A DNA stretch of 64,000 nucleotides from Liopterus haemorrhoidalis (taxonomy: Eukaryota > Arthropoda > Insecta > Coleoptera > Dytiscidae): positions 58,386,907 to 58,450,906 of the forward strand of contig OZ020616.1 of NCBI GenBank assembly GCA_963971575.1. The letters are read 5' to 3'. The translations under genes and the position numbers were made by a program. Below are positions 44,864-56,372 of this stretch, piece by piece (the stretch's first letter is position 1; every line of letters begins with the position of its first letter). The notes beneath the pieces were generated by a model that ran no database searches, was not told the origin of the DNA, and worked only from the letters and a program-made list of their open reading frames with translations.

Positions 44864-45227
44864 TAATTAAAATAGTAATTTAAAAATCATGTTTAAAACA
44901 TTTTGATTTAACATAATTGCAGCCTTAATCTTTAGCTCGTCGTATAATAATAATAAAAAATATTTAATTTTCAAGTCATACATGAAAGTACAACTTGAAA
45001 GTACAACTTGACAGTGCAACTTGAAAGTACATCTGAAATGTGCGACTTGAAAATAAAAATATTTAATTATTTTATGCTCCTAGCTACAGGTAGTTCAAGA
45101 ATATGGATGCGAAAATGTTTAAATCAAAATGGAAGGCAGTTTGAACACTTGTAAATAAAAATACTTTACTTTCAAGTCGTTATAGAGAATACAATTTTTC
45201 GTAAACCGTAAAAGATATTAAAAAATT
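44864..45227. other. unassigned, with short tandem motif
   Basis: ACTTGAAAGTACA-like units repeat several times at 44990-45050. No gene was recognised. Confidence 0.45.
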
Positions 45228-46227
45228 TATGTGAAGTGTGAATTTTCACACATTTCAGGGTTTTGCAGGTATTTAATAACTGAATGATGTTTATTTGGGA
45301 TGCCAAAACAAATTTTATGTCAAAATATTTTTTTATGAATTTTAATTCGAATGCCTAATACCATTATTTAAGTTTCTAAATATGTGCAGTATTTTTTTTA
45401 CATAGCAAGGTTCATTAAGATTTTGAAAATTGCGCCTATAGCTTCTATTGGTTGATTAAATCATTAGCCCCGCCCTCTGATTTCGTATACATCAAACAGA
45501 ATTAAATTATAATTTCAATACTTCCCACTGGTTATTAAATTTACGCTTTTAAAAATTAAATGCAACATTTACCAAAATATAACTAGAATTTTGACAAAAT
45601 AATTTAAACAAAAGAAAACTGCAAAAAAAAATAATTAAAATTGACAGGTTTCGAACTTTAGTTTGCAAGTTACCTGTTTGACAAAAACCAATGATTTAAC
45701 GCACATCGCTATGAGCGCTGACGAATTAACTTGGTTACATAGCGAATTAGATATTTAACATATTTTGGTTAAAAACACACAAAACACAAAATGCATTATT
45801 TTCCGAAAACATAATCTGATCAAAAATTTCTGTTGTACTATTCCGGTTCACACCAATGTACATTACTTAGAATTTTTTCACATTTTTAGTTTAAACCATC
45901 TGGGCTACAGGGTGTGGGACAATTTTTTTTTTGCACAATTTTGGCAAAAATCGCTTCAAAATAATTTATTTTGCAAAAATAAAATTTTGATCGTTAATCC
46001 ACATACTAAGGGCTTTCATTTGATACCCTACTAATAATTTTAAAAAAATATTTTTTTTTTTTTCGCTGAACATATATTTGTTTATATATTTAAAGGGATA
46101 TGTTTTTTAGATGTTTTAGTATTTTTCCTATGTGCGGGTCAAAGAGTTGTATAAGCATGCCAAATTTCAACTCTCTAGGTTTAGCCGTTTGGCTACAATT
46201 TTTACCGAACAGACAGACAGACAGACT

Positions 46228-46266
<39 letters not shown>

Positions 46267-46318
46267 GACAAAATGACGGTATAAGGGTTTTTTGGTCATA
46301 CCTACAAAACCCTAAAAA
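45228..46318 (+). mobile_element. family A element, nearly complete
   Basis: TATGTGAAGTGTGAATTTTC at the start, CATACCTACAAAACCCTAAA at the end, both subterminal inverted motifs, and a CAGA tract at 46208-46265. Internal blocks follow the canonical order without nested insertions, so it is a good reference copy. The module at 45640-45735 keeps a B-box-like AAAGTTCGAAACC (minus strand), but its A-box is unclear. Confidence 0.88.
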
Positions 46319-47670
46319 TGTTAAAATAAAAAGTTTATTTTTAAAAGCTCTATCAAAAGATACCCAACGCGACACAGGTTCCCATTTAAAAAATCAAAGT
46401 TATCATTGATATCACTAACGGATTTTTGCTAAACAAAATGATCAAAAGTTAAACGTTAAAAGTTACTAGTTATAAAAATCTAGTTCCGCTTAAATTAAAG
46501 AAACCAACTTATATCATCATGAAAATCTTCAAAGCGAACTGCATGATAGGTTGTACGTGCATTAAAAATTATAATTTAAACTAGATTTTAACTTCTCGTT
46601 TTAATTAAGATCTGTTTAAATTTCCTGTTAAAACTTTAAATTTTTATTGTTTCGTGTCATTAGATTTAATTGCGAAACAAAAAGTATTTCGGGTTGTGGA
46701 ATGAGGCACAAATTGAGTAAAGTTGTAACAAATGGATGCGAAAGTGAGGAACTATGTTAACCAACAGTCACTAACACAAATTCTATTACCGGAAAAAAGG
46801 TTAAGAAGAAGAGAATTACTGTGCAGTTTCCGGTACACACTTAAAAAAACATACGACAGTATGTTTTTTTAACTAAACCTAAACAACTGTTTGATAAAAA
46901 TATGGTAACTTCTGTATTTAACTAAATTATTAGACCCAGAAAATAATTTTATTATTATTATTATTTTTATTACGTTTTAGGTATAGATGCCTACTATTCA
47001 AATTCGAATAAATAGATTCACACTAGACAAAAAAATGATGTGAAGTGTGAATTTTCACACATTTCAGAATTTTGTAGATATTTAATGAGTGTAAGAAGAC
47101 AACAGAATGCTAGATGTCTAAGACAAAAAAATTCTATAATTACATCAAAATCAATTGATTTTTGATAATCATTTTTATCCGATATATGAGTACTAAAAGC
47201 TTCCACTTAATTTGTTTAAACTAAGAAAATATAAATTAAAAAATCCAATTGATTTTTTTCTGCATTTACTTCGTATCTAAGTCTTAATTAAATTAATAAG
47301 AAATATATTGACAAATAGCTTCATGTTCAATATGGGTTCATATTAAATATAAGTTCACTATAAAAATTTAAGTTCATTTTGTTATTCGACCACAAATTGC
47401 AGAAAATGATAAATATATTGATTTAGATTACTGATCACCGAGTTTTGGCAGAGTGATACTACTGAATTAGATCAATGCAGCAGATGTGTGTGGCTTCCGC
47501 GGCAAAATATAGTCTTTTTATACTTCATATTTTTTCAATTTCAGAAACGTATTTCTCACTTTTAACAATGTGCTATTTAATTTATAAGTAGGCAAATTTT
47601 ACTTTATAGTAATCACGACAAAATGAACGATATTTTTAAAATAATTTATCGTCTGTTAATCATATAATAA
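46319..47670. other. unassigned, with a family A tip
   Basis: 47036-47100 is a family A 5' tip (GATGTGAAGTGTGAATTTTC to TTTTGTAGATATTTAATGAG), which breaks off. Around 46460-46510 there is a trace of the MITE of 21675. The rest is AT-rich without genes. Confidence 0.45.
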
Positions 47671-48380
47671 GACTGGTTATTAAATTTACGCTCTTAAAAT
47701 TTAAATGCAACATTTGTCAAAATATAACTAGAATTTTGACAAAATAATTTCAACATAATAAAAATGCAAAAAAAAAATGAAAAAATAAAATTCACTCCGT
47801 ACTTGAAACCCTTCGTTTCCAGCGAATTTTAGCTTACGACACCAGTGCTCTAACCACTACGGTATCGTACGCCTTGCATGTGGGTGTCTTACATTGGTAT
47901 AACTTTTGTACTTTGTGAACCAAAAACCACAAAAAATGCGTTATTTTCCGAAAACATAATCTGATCAAAAATCCTGTTGTACTATTTCGGTTCACACCAA
48001 TATACATTACTTAGAATTTTTTTAGATTTTTAGTTTAAACCATCTGGGCTACAGGGTGTGGGACAAAATTTTTTTTTGCACAATTTTGGCAAAAATCGCA
48101 TCAAAATAATTTATGTTGTAAAAATAAAAATTTGATCGTTAATCCACGTACTAAGGGCTTTCATTTGATACCCTACTCAAAATTTAAAAAAAAATATTTT
48201 TGTTTTCGATGAGCACATTTTTTAGGGGGATATGTTTTTTAGATGTTTTAGTATTTTACCTATGTGCGGATCAAAGAGTTGTATAAGCATACCAAATTTC
48301 AACTCTCTAGGTTTAGCCGTTTGGCTACAATTTTTACCGAACAGACAGAAAAAGACAGAACAGACATTTAAAATACCGGT
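47671..48380 (+). mobile_element. family A 3' portion
   Basis: It begins at the block CTGGTTATTAAATTTACGCT, includes the tRNA-like module (47806-47880), and continues through TTTAGCCGTTTGGCTACAAT and CCGAACAGACAGAAAAAGAC. The microsatellite is short and the final CCTACAAAACCC is not present, so the 3' tip is lost. Confidence 0.75.
47806..47880 (-). other. tRNA-like module in family A, fourth type
   Basis: On the minus strand ACCGTAGTGGTTAGAGCACT is an excellent A-box region, and GAAGGGTTTCAAGTACGG is a weaker B-box. The intervening sequence is long enough for a variable arm. It differs from the modules in other copies. Confidence 0.55.
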
Positions 48381-48731
48381 ATAAACAGCATTTATTCGAG
48401 AAACGTAAAATGTACAATGTAGCCACCACCCTTGCCAAGAATTTTTTTTTTACCACTACTATAAATTTAAATTTTTTAATACAATTCAATGTGTCTAAAA
48501 CTGTTTCAGTTGTGTGTCTAGTCTAATATGTACCTTTGTATAACTACTGGAAACTTGAGCTGGGTACTCACACAAGTTTTGACATTTCACAGATTACAAA
48601 CTAAGCCAGACACTTTAGGTCTTCCGCAACAAATTTCTATGAACTTTAAACAAAAATTTACAATATTTACAATGAAATTAATTATATAATAGATGTCTGG
48701 AAAGATTTGATAAGGAATTAAAAATATTTTT
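48381..48731. other. unassigned stretch
   Basis: AT-rich, no feature seen. Confidence 0.4.
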
Positions 48732-48800
48732 CAGCGTAGTTTAGTGATAACACGAGTGCCCTGCGTTGCTAAGGTTTCGGGTTCAAATCCCGTTCAGGCA
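48732..48800 (+). repeat. tRNA-derived SINE head
   Basis: AGCGTAGTTTAGTGATAACA is A-box-like and TCGGGTTCAAATCCCG a perfect B-box with a closed T-stem (CGGG/CCCG). Unlike other modules here it is outside family A. It is followed by about 65 bp (CATGGAATTTTC... to an A-run at 48860) that could be a short SINE body. No target duplication was identified. Confidence 0.55.
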
Positions 48801-48941
48801 TGGAATTTTCAAAAATAGAATTGTCCTGGCTAATTGTCAAAGCTGCTAAGGCCATTAAAAAAAAATGATTTACAGTGGGTGCTCATAATTTTATAGCCAT
48901 CCTATGTTCTTTTTTTTATTTCTCGTTTATGACCTTTGCTA

Positions 48942-49240
48942 TAAGCAGTTCACTTTTGTAAGAACAAACTAAGAGTGAATTTTGTTTTCAATAGTTTGCA
49001 CCTTTGAAGCTGTATGTCATGTTGGTATTAAAAAATGTCACTTTTTTAAAATGTCGATCCATTTGACATATGTCACAATGAAAAATGATACCTTAATTAT
49101 AATAAGCATAACCTTATCAACCTAAAGTCGGTTTTACAGCGTAAGGAATATTTTTAATTGACATTTAAAGTCAGTAACATACCATAAAAGTAACCAAAAT
49201 AACCAGATCTAGTGTGTTCTTACAAAAGTGAACAGCTTAT
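48942..49240. mobile_element. TIR MITE
   Basis: TATAAGCAGTTCACTTTTGT at the left and the complement of ACAAAAGTGAACAGCTTATA at the right agree except at one site and continue inward into GAACAMACTA. TA dinucleotides at the tips suggest a Tc1/mariner-type target. The right subterminus contains ACCAGATCTAGT, as in the 183-bp MITE, pointing to common ancestry. Confidence 0.75.
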
Positions 49241-50517
49241 ACTAGGGCTACCTTTTAAGTTTTTACAAAAACTAAAAAATATATCTTTTTTTTAAATTTA
49301 TCTTTTTTATTGTTTTTCAAAATATTCGCCTTTAAGATTTATACACTTTTGCATGCGTTCAAACCAATTCTCGAAACATTTTTTTCACAAGTTGTATCAT
49401 ATGTTTTTCATCACTTGTATTTTTTAGATCATGACTTTTTTTTGCCCCCCCCCCCCCCCAATAAATTCTTGGTGCTCCACTGGCACAGTAACAAGTACTG
49501 ACAGGTCCAGCGCATTTATTTTTGAGTAATTCCGTGAAAGATTGTCATTACTGGTTAAGCTAATTTGAAATCTTCTCTCTGGCCGTATTCATCCCGCGGG
49601 CCCAATTTTGGGGACTCCTGCTCTAATAATATATGCATCCACTGTTAACTAAACTATTAACCAAAATAACAAACGTTTGCAATGAATTTAATTTGACAAA
49701 AAATTGCCATTTTATATTTGTGATATTTGTAATGATTGTCCGGATTTATTAATTTTAGTCTATATGAATGTTAGTTAAATTTGCCGTAAATAGATTTGTA
49801 TGTGTGATATAAAATTATATAAATTCGAATAATTAAAAATTAATTATTTTATGAATTGAATTTGAATTGTATATTTGAAATATGTCTGCCTCTGGCAGTT
49901 TTTAAATTGCCGTTGTCATACCCAGAAAATAAAACTACCAATGTTGTTACCAAAAATTTCAATAGATAGTTAAAAAGTTTATAAATATATTTTCAAAAAC
50001 ATTCGAAAAAAGTGACACAAATCGATTTTAAAAAAGATTTTTTCATTTTCATTAATTTTTAAAACAGATGATCAGAAATATAAAGTGATATACACCATAA
50101 GTTTCACAGCTAAAGGTAATTTTTTTTTAAGCGGAAATATATGAGAATTTCGTTCTTTAAGGTTGTCACGAGAAGGGACCTTGCCTGGGTTATTTCACGT
50201 TTCATGGTATGTGAAAATTTTAAATTCCAACAGTAAAACAATATCTAAAACTAAACACTGTTTAAATAAAGACAGCTTTAAATTGTGCAAGTAGGTAATA
50301 AAATAATTGAACTTAACTTTGGTCTCTTTCTAATTTGTATGTGCTAGAAAGAGATAGAATTACACATTTATAACCTTACGATCCATCAACGACATAGCTC
50401 TTGTTGCTATTGTTTTCTTTCTTACACATTATACTGCCGTAAGAGTGATTTCTGAATAAATAAATGATATACGTCCAATATTATATGACAATGGCTGGAC
50501 CGATTTTAAAAAAGAAT
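49241..50517. other. unassigned, with poly-C
   Basis: A run of C's at about 49446-49459, a GC-rich CCCGCGGGCCCAATTTTGGG at about 49595, and a trace of the 21675 MITE at 50110-50215. No coding sequence was recognised. Confidence 0.4.
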
Positions 50518-51903
50518 CGGGTCTATTCTCTAAGTATGATGTTAAAATCTTGCGTCAGAAACTGACGTTAATTTTTTTAACACCATTTTTAACCTAAATG
50601 CTATTCGCTAAACATATATGTGTTAAAATTATAGCGCGGCGGCGTTAAAATAGCCAGTTAACGTTCTACAATAAGCGCCTGCCCAAACGGTGGCTTTAAA
50701 AGTTAACGCTAGTGTTTAATTTGCAAAAATAGCTGATCCTATTTAAGTAAATGTCATGTTATTTAAAAAAAAATTAATAAAACACAAGACTGTAGGAATA
50801 TTAATCAACTTTCTATTACTTTTTAAAGTGAATTCTTTACAGTAGAGATAAGAATGACGCTTCATAATTTTTGTTATACAAGTAACCCAGACGCAAGTTC
50901 AAGTAATTGTATAGAAAGGAAGTAAATGGAGTATTGGAGAGCAGTTTTGGTTTTTGTTGAGACACGGAACTTAAAATTATAATCCTTTGAAAGCTACAAA
51001 ACTTCACTTATACCTCCGCCGTGTTTCAAAATATCGCAGTACATTTTAATGGTGTATTATTTGAAGAAACAATTGATGAGATTGATAATAACGATCACAA
51101 CAGTATTATTCCAGGGTAGAAATAGCGTAATAAATCAAATTTAATAATTAATATCACCGAACACCTTTTTAAAAATAGAATGAACATATTTCACATATTA
51201 TTAAAAAATTAGATAAACTGTTATAATACAATGTAGTATATAAATTGACTAAACAAAAGTTGAATAAAGTTATATTTTTTTAATACACTGTGGAAACCAG
51301 TTATAATGAGTATCACAGGACCAAACATTTCTGTTCCATTTTTAAAATAAATTTCGCCACTGAATATTTAATTCAACACCGAAATATTAGGTTAAGATTC
51401 TCTTGGCATTTGACTAAATAAATACTCCTGTTAAAATTCAACGTAACAGCGCATGCGCGTGCAGTTAATATTAGCCTCTCTAAAGGGTGAGTTAGCGCCT
51501 CGCGTTAACAAATATTGTATTAACGCTTACCTTAACAAATTCACTTCCAGAATAGCATTTTTATTATTATTATTATTTATTTTACATCGGCCTTTATTTC
51601 TGCAACGAGGCTAATCGCCGATACCAGGGGGCGAGCTCCTACACCTGGATGAGGGGTGAATGATTGTGAAAATGAGAGTAATGTAAACATATTATTCTCG
51701 CCCGAATAATATCACCAACGAAGCAGGCTCGAACCACAGACCGGACAGTCGTACTAGGTTTCCAGCAGCACAAACCGCACGACTAAATGCGCTCGGCCAC
51801 CACGTTGGCAATAGCATTTTTAGATAATGACGTTAGACATGGAGTTAAAATAAAAATATTAACCTGACGCTAATTTTAACGTATTTCTTACAGAATACAC
51901 CCG
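50518..51903. mobile_element. long-TIR element with nested SINE
   Basis: CGGGTCTATTCTCTAAGTAT on the left corresponds to CGGGTGTATTCTGTAAGAAA read from the right, and the two then match loosely for about 90 bp (GTTAAAAT, GCGTCAG, AATGCTATT). The target duplication is not resolved. The interior has a short stretch readable as HFNGVLFEETIDEIDNNDHN around 51040, possibly transposase debris. A SINE lies within the right arm. Confidence 0.6.
51564..51809 (-). mobile_element. tRNA-derived SINE with target duplication
   Basis: On the minus strand it starts GCCAACGTGGTGGCCGAGCG, with GTGGCCGAGCG an exact leucine/serine-type A-box, then a perfect B-box GTGGTTCGAGCCTGC about 60 bp later. It ends in an (AAT)n tail. 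The 13-mer AATAGCATTTTTA flanks it on both sides (51551-51563 and 51810-51822). Such elements are mobilised by LINE machinery. At 246 bp it looks full length. Confidence 0.9.
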
Positions 51904-52585
51904 AATATTTGGTTTGTTAAATACGTACATTTTTCTTGTAGTAGTTTGTAATTTTTCATCATTTCGGCGACCTATAATTCTGATTTTGCGCCTCCCCGGG
52001 GTGCATTTTGTGCCTCACACTGCCAGCACCCCTGGTAGCTATGCCCCTGGTCTTCTTTTGTACGGGTCGTTTGAAATCGTCATACGGGTCTCTGTGTGAC
52101 CCACGTGTCATACGATTGCCATCAATGACCTATAACAACAGAGTTAACACTGGTACAAAAATAACTTTAAACAGGATGAAATAGCATAAATTTCGAAAAT
52201 CATTTTTGTATATTTTTGGATGTAATAAAAAGCGAATTAATTGACGCTATAATTGGTATTTGAAGTAGTTACCTAGTAAGAGATAATAGTTCCCAAAAAA
52301 AAACGTGAATAAACAATGTATACATATGTTTTTTTATCAACACCGGCAGAAGGAATTATTAGCTTATTTTGTGTTTTAATCAGATGTCAATATAGAGTAA
52401 TTCGTTATAACACTCAGTTAAACACGTATTATATCTATAATCCGTTATTTAACAAATAATTTCCGGTATCGGGGAATGTTACTCGGGGAATATTGCGCGA
52501 TATTTCCCAAAAAGTTTTCATTCTTTTGCCATTGTTTTACGGATAATATATTTTAGTTGTTTTAGCAACAATATTCATTTATTTG
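51904..52585. other. unassigned stretch
   Basis: 51960-52110 is GC-moderate with no supported exon. The rest is AT-rich. No repeat boundary was found. Confidence 0.4.
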
Positions 52586-52693
52586 TAGGGTCTTGTAGGT
52601 ATGGCCAAGAAAACCCTTATAACGTCACTCATGTATGGTACAAATTGTGACCAAAGGGCTAAATATTGAAAGTTGATATTTGGCATACTTATA

Positions 52694-53663
52694 CAAGGTG
52701 TCTCAAAAGAAATTTTATATTTAGTGGATCGATTAAAAAAAAAGTAAGCCGTATATAGAACAAATGTTTATTAATTATTAAAATACACTTTTTGGGGATT
52801 TATTTCTTAAAAATAATATCGTCTAAATGTAGACCCTCGCGTTCTTGGCACTCATTTAATCGAACAGTAAAATTACTTATGACGTCTCGGCAGGTGGACT
52901 CAGGGATGGCTGCCATTTCGTGACGGATATTTTCTTTCAAATGCGCCAGTGAAGTCAGTTTATTGGCGTAAACTTTAGATTTCCGGGGTTTCGGATGTTT
53001 GCGTTTCGGATTCATTGCACTCCAGTAGCGGCAGTTCTGCTTATTTACGTGGCCATTAAGATGAAAATGAGCTTCATCCGAAAACAAAATGTTGGTAAAC
53101 GTTGAAAATCGCTCAATCACCTGATTTACGAAATTAAGCCTCTGACTGGCATCTTGGGGCTTTAATTCTTGCACCAATTGAATTTTGTAGAGGTGCAGCT
53201 TTAGGTCTTTGTGCATAATGCGATGTAATGATAATCTATGCACATTTAAAGCACTTGCGCGCTTCCGAATTGAAAGGTTCGGGTCGTCACGAACAGACTG
53301 ATTAACATTCTCCACGTTTTCTACCGTTCTTGATGACCTAGGTCGCCCGGATTTTGATTTATCCAGCGTTGTACCAGTCTCTTCAACATTTTAACCCAAT
53401 GTCGAATGAGAGGAATGCTTGGCGCATCATTTAAGTGGCGAAAACCTCGAATACTGCAGAGTTTTCTACGCGCTACAGTCGCCGAATCACCGTTTTTGTA
53501 AAACTCTCGCACGCATAACGCGCGGTCTGCTCCCGAGAAACGCTCCATAGCGACTAATTTCCCAAGAGCCAGGCTACCGATTGACATAACCCCCGCGCCC
53601 CTCGGATACATGGCGTTCACACAGTAAGCTAAATAAATATAAAATTTCTTTTGAGACACCTTG
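52694..53663 (-). mobile_element. DD41D Tc1/mariner element, copy 2, internally deleted
   Basis: Inverted ends CAAGGTGTCTCAAAAGAAAT at both sides with TA at 52692-52693 and 53664-53665. It is 970 bp against 1304 for the copy at 60293. The transposase remnants are in frames 53321-53668 and 52800-53315. An in-frame deletion of about 111 codons joins NPKRKHPKPR directly to KSKVYANK, removing the second and third catalytic aspartates. A separate one-base loss near 53395 shifts the frame in the N-terminal part. It cannot make active enzyme, but its ends are intact for mobilisation in trans. Confidence 0.93.
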
Positions 53664-53793
53664 TACAACTCTGACTCATATCTAAGAAAACTATAGAGTT
53701 CAAAAAAATACCGTGAGAAAAATATAAATATGTAATTAACGAAAAAATAACTATTTTTTTAAAATATTGTGATATCAAATGTAAAACTCCTTA

Positions 53794-53930
53794 GGGCCGG
53801 TTTCTGCAAGCTTAGTTAACTATAACCAAATGGTTAGAAAATGGTTGCTATCGTTGCTTATGGGATTGTTATATTGTAACAGAGTTTAACCAAAAGATTA
53901 AACTTAGTTAAGCTTTCAGAAACCAGGCCT
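53794..53930. mobile_element. Harbinger-type MITE
   Basis: GGGCCGGTTTCTG at the left pairs with AGGCCTGGTTTCTG read from the right, then AAGCTTAGTTAA in both arms. TTA flanks both ends (53791-53793 and 53931-53933). It is 137 bp. Confidence 0.8.
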
Positions 53931-53982
53931 TTATGCATAAATAAGCCAACAAAATTTTATTTTTGAAAAATTAAAAGTTTTA

Positions 53983-54241
53983 GGCCCTGTCTTTCCACCT
54001 TCAGATAAAGTCCCAGGTAACTATCTGACAGATAAGGTTATTTGTAACTTCATCTGCTGAGTAAATGTCATCCCTTCTTTCTATACAAATGTATCTATCG
54101 GATAGTTATCTAACGGATAATGAGACTGACGTATTGGATTCACTGACTGGTATTGACATTTATTCAGCAGATGAAGTTACAAATAACCTTATCTGTCAGA
54201 TAGTTACCTGGAACTTTATCTGAAGGTGGAAAGACCGGGCG
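53983..54241. mobile_element. Harbinger-type foldback MITE, copy 3
   Basis: Long arms from GGCCCTGTCTTTCCACCTTC at the left to GAAGGTGGAAAGACCGGGCG at the right, with TTA on both sides (53980-53982 and 54242-54244). The interior, including ATGTCATCCCTTCTTTCTAT, is almost identical to 42998-43256, so the two are young. Confidence 0.88.
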
Positions 54242-54937
54242 TTAATGGAATTTTCAAAAATTACATTCATACATTGTATGTAATTGGTGTAACCAAATTG
54301 GTGTTCCAAAAACGTATCTTTTTCCCCACCCTATTTCCTAGAGAGGTTGGTCAAAAAATCTGAATAATGCATATTATTGAGAACCGGAATAGTTCAACAG
54401 GATTTTTTTATCAGTGTATTATTTTAAAAAATCTAAATTTTTGTGTCAAAAAAAATTATATTTTTTAAAAATTTTTAGTGAGGTATCAAATAAAGGCCTT
54501 AATTCGTTGATAATCAAACATTTTTTTTTTTTTGAAAAATAATATTTTGACAAATTTTCACCAAAAATGGGTCAAAAACTTTTGTCCCCCACCCTGTTTT
54601 TCAGAGGGGTTGGCCAAAAATTTTGAAATAAATCTCAATAATGCACATTAATGGGAACCTGAATAGTTCAAGAAGAATTTTTGATCAGATTATTATTTTG
54701 AATTTTTTTTTTTTGTGTCGTTGAAAAAAAAAATTATTGTGAGGTATTAAAAGAAAACTCTTAAGACGTAAATTTAGAAACGAAAAGTAGTTGTATAAGC
54801 ATGCCAAATTTCAACTCTCTAGGTTTAGCCGTTTGGCTACAATTTTTACCGAACAGACAGACGACAAAATGACGCTACTAATTAATTAATTAAATAGAAT
54901 TATGTCCTAAGTATGTCCGGCCTCTAATGATTTAACA

Positions 54938-55237
54938 CAGCGGTTCCCAAACTTTTTTGACCGCGACCCAGTAGGAGGTTTTAAAAATTTTCGCCGCCCA
55001 CCTTATGAAAAAAAAAACATTTATTTACAAAACAAATTTTATGTTAAAGCAGTAGCTTTATAGTAATAAAGAGTAATAAATAGTAATAAAGAGTATAGCA
55101 TAGTAATAAAGAATATAGTATAGTAATAAAGAGCACAAATACAGACTATTCTAGTAAATAACTGACGTAAAAAATATAAAAATGAATCTTTTTTGTGTTT
55201 TTACAATTTTTTTCGCGACCCACACTTTGGGAAACGG
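54938..55237. mobile_element. hAT-type MITE
   Basis: Perfect 8-bp duplication ATTTAACA (54930-54937 and 55238-55245). The ends CAGCGGTTCCCAAA and the complement of TTTGGGAAACGG are inverted, with a GCGACCCA motif inside both ends. It contains short TAGTAATAAAGAG tandem units (55070-55140). Confidence 0.9.
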
Positions 55238-55245
55238 ATTTAACA

Positions 55246-56215
55246 TATTAAATAATCAATAAATAATCGCCGCAGACTTGTCCTAAAGGCTAAAAGATAT
55301 CAAAAGCTCTTGATAAGTAAACTAAACATTATTAGGAATTTTGTTCGAAAAAATTTTTTTTATCCCACATCCTAGAGGAGTTGGCCTAATCACCTTAAAA
55401 AAAATCTGAATAATGCACATTGTTGTTAACTGAAATAGTATAAAAGAAATTTTATACAGATTAAGTTTCTTTAAGAGATGTCGAAGTTTTTTTCTAGAAA
55501 TATTTTTTAACATATTCTTTTTGTAGCAAAAAATTTTGATGTCAGAACCCTGTATATATTTTTCAGAAACACCGACTGGAAAAAAAGAAATCGGTAGTCT
55601 CTAGTACTTACCTACAAGAACAGTTATTTGCAAACATAAAGAAACGATGTGAGCAATATTAGCTTATAACCAGGTTAACTGCATTTAAAAATGCACTTAC
55701 CATGTTCCTGATGAAATGTTAAACCCTTAATAGTACTGATATTAAAACAGTGCCACTAAAAATGTTAATAAAATGTTTACAATAACTAATTAATAAAGAT
55801 TACAATTACTGTAGGTTTTATCTCTGAATACATAAAAGGGAATGACTGTCGGTCTGTATCAAGTGCGTATCCAGGATTTTTCTTGGAGGGGGAGGGGCTT
55901 CAAAACTCAAATCATTTTCTTAGGGGAGTCGGAAGCTAAAATTTTTTCTTGAGGCGATCTCACGTTCAATTACAAGACAAATTTGTCTCCTTAAAAGATG
56001 TTTTTTAAGTGCTTAAGGAGGGTCAAGTCCGTGTAATATTAAATCAAAAATTCTTGTGGAACTATTCCGGTACACAATAATGTACAATACTCAGAATTTT
56101 TTCAGAATTTTTTAGAATTTGTTCATAATTTAAGTCGGCTTGGGTCATAAGGTGTGGTATAAAAGTTTTTTAGCACATTTTTAGAAAAGTCGTGGTAAAA
56201 TAAATAATTTTAAAT
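55246..56215. other. unassigned stretch
   Basis: Decayed family A-like blocks (for example AACTATTCCGGTACACAATA at about 56060) and a GGAGGGGGAGGGGC segment at 55885. No gene was found. Confidence 0.4.
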
Positions 56216-56360
56216 AATGGTACTAGGCATTCGAATTAAAATTAACAATAAAATATTTTAACATAAAATTTGTTTTGGCATCCCAAATAATCATCACTCA
56301 CTTACTAAATACCTGCGAAACCCTGATATGTGTGAAAATTCAAACTTCAAGTCAATTTTT
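56216..56360 (-). mobile_element. family A 5' fragment
   Basis: TTTGTTTTGGCATCCCAAAT and ACTTACTAAATACCTGCGAA, then TGTGTGAAAATTCAAACTTC, match the inverse of the family A 5' end. The hAT element that follows is inserted just beyond it. Confidence 0.75.
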
Positions 56361-56372
56361 GTAAGTTGTCAG

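Larger units (their letters stand above)
52586..54875 (-). mobile_element. old, diverged family A copy with later insertions
   Basis: The left end TAGGGTCTTGTAGGTATGGC, then GTTGATATTTGGCATACTTA, identify the family. The sequence resumes after the DD41D insertion as CAACTCTGACTCATATCTAA. Two MITEs (53794-53930 and 53983-54241) lie further in. Degenerate family blocks continue to 54780, and a short fragment in the opposite orientation (AGTTGTATAAGCATGCCAAA to ACAGACGACAAAATGACG) ends it, so it may be two copies. The overall span is approximate. Confidence 0.6.
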
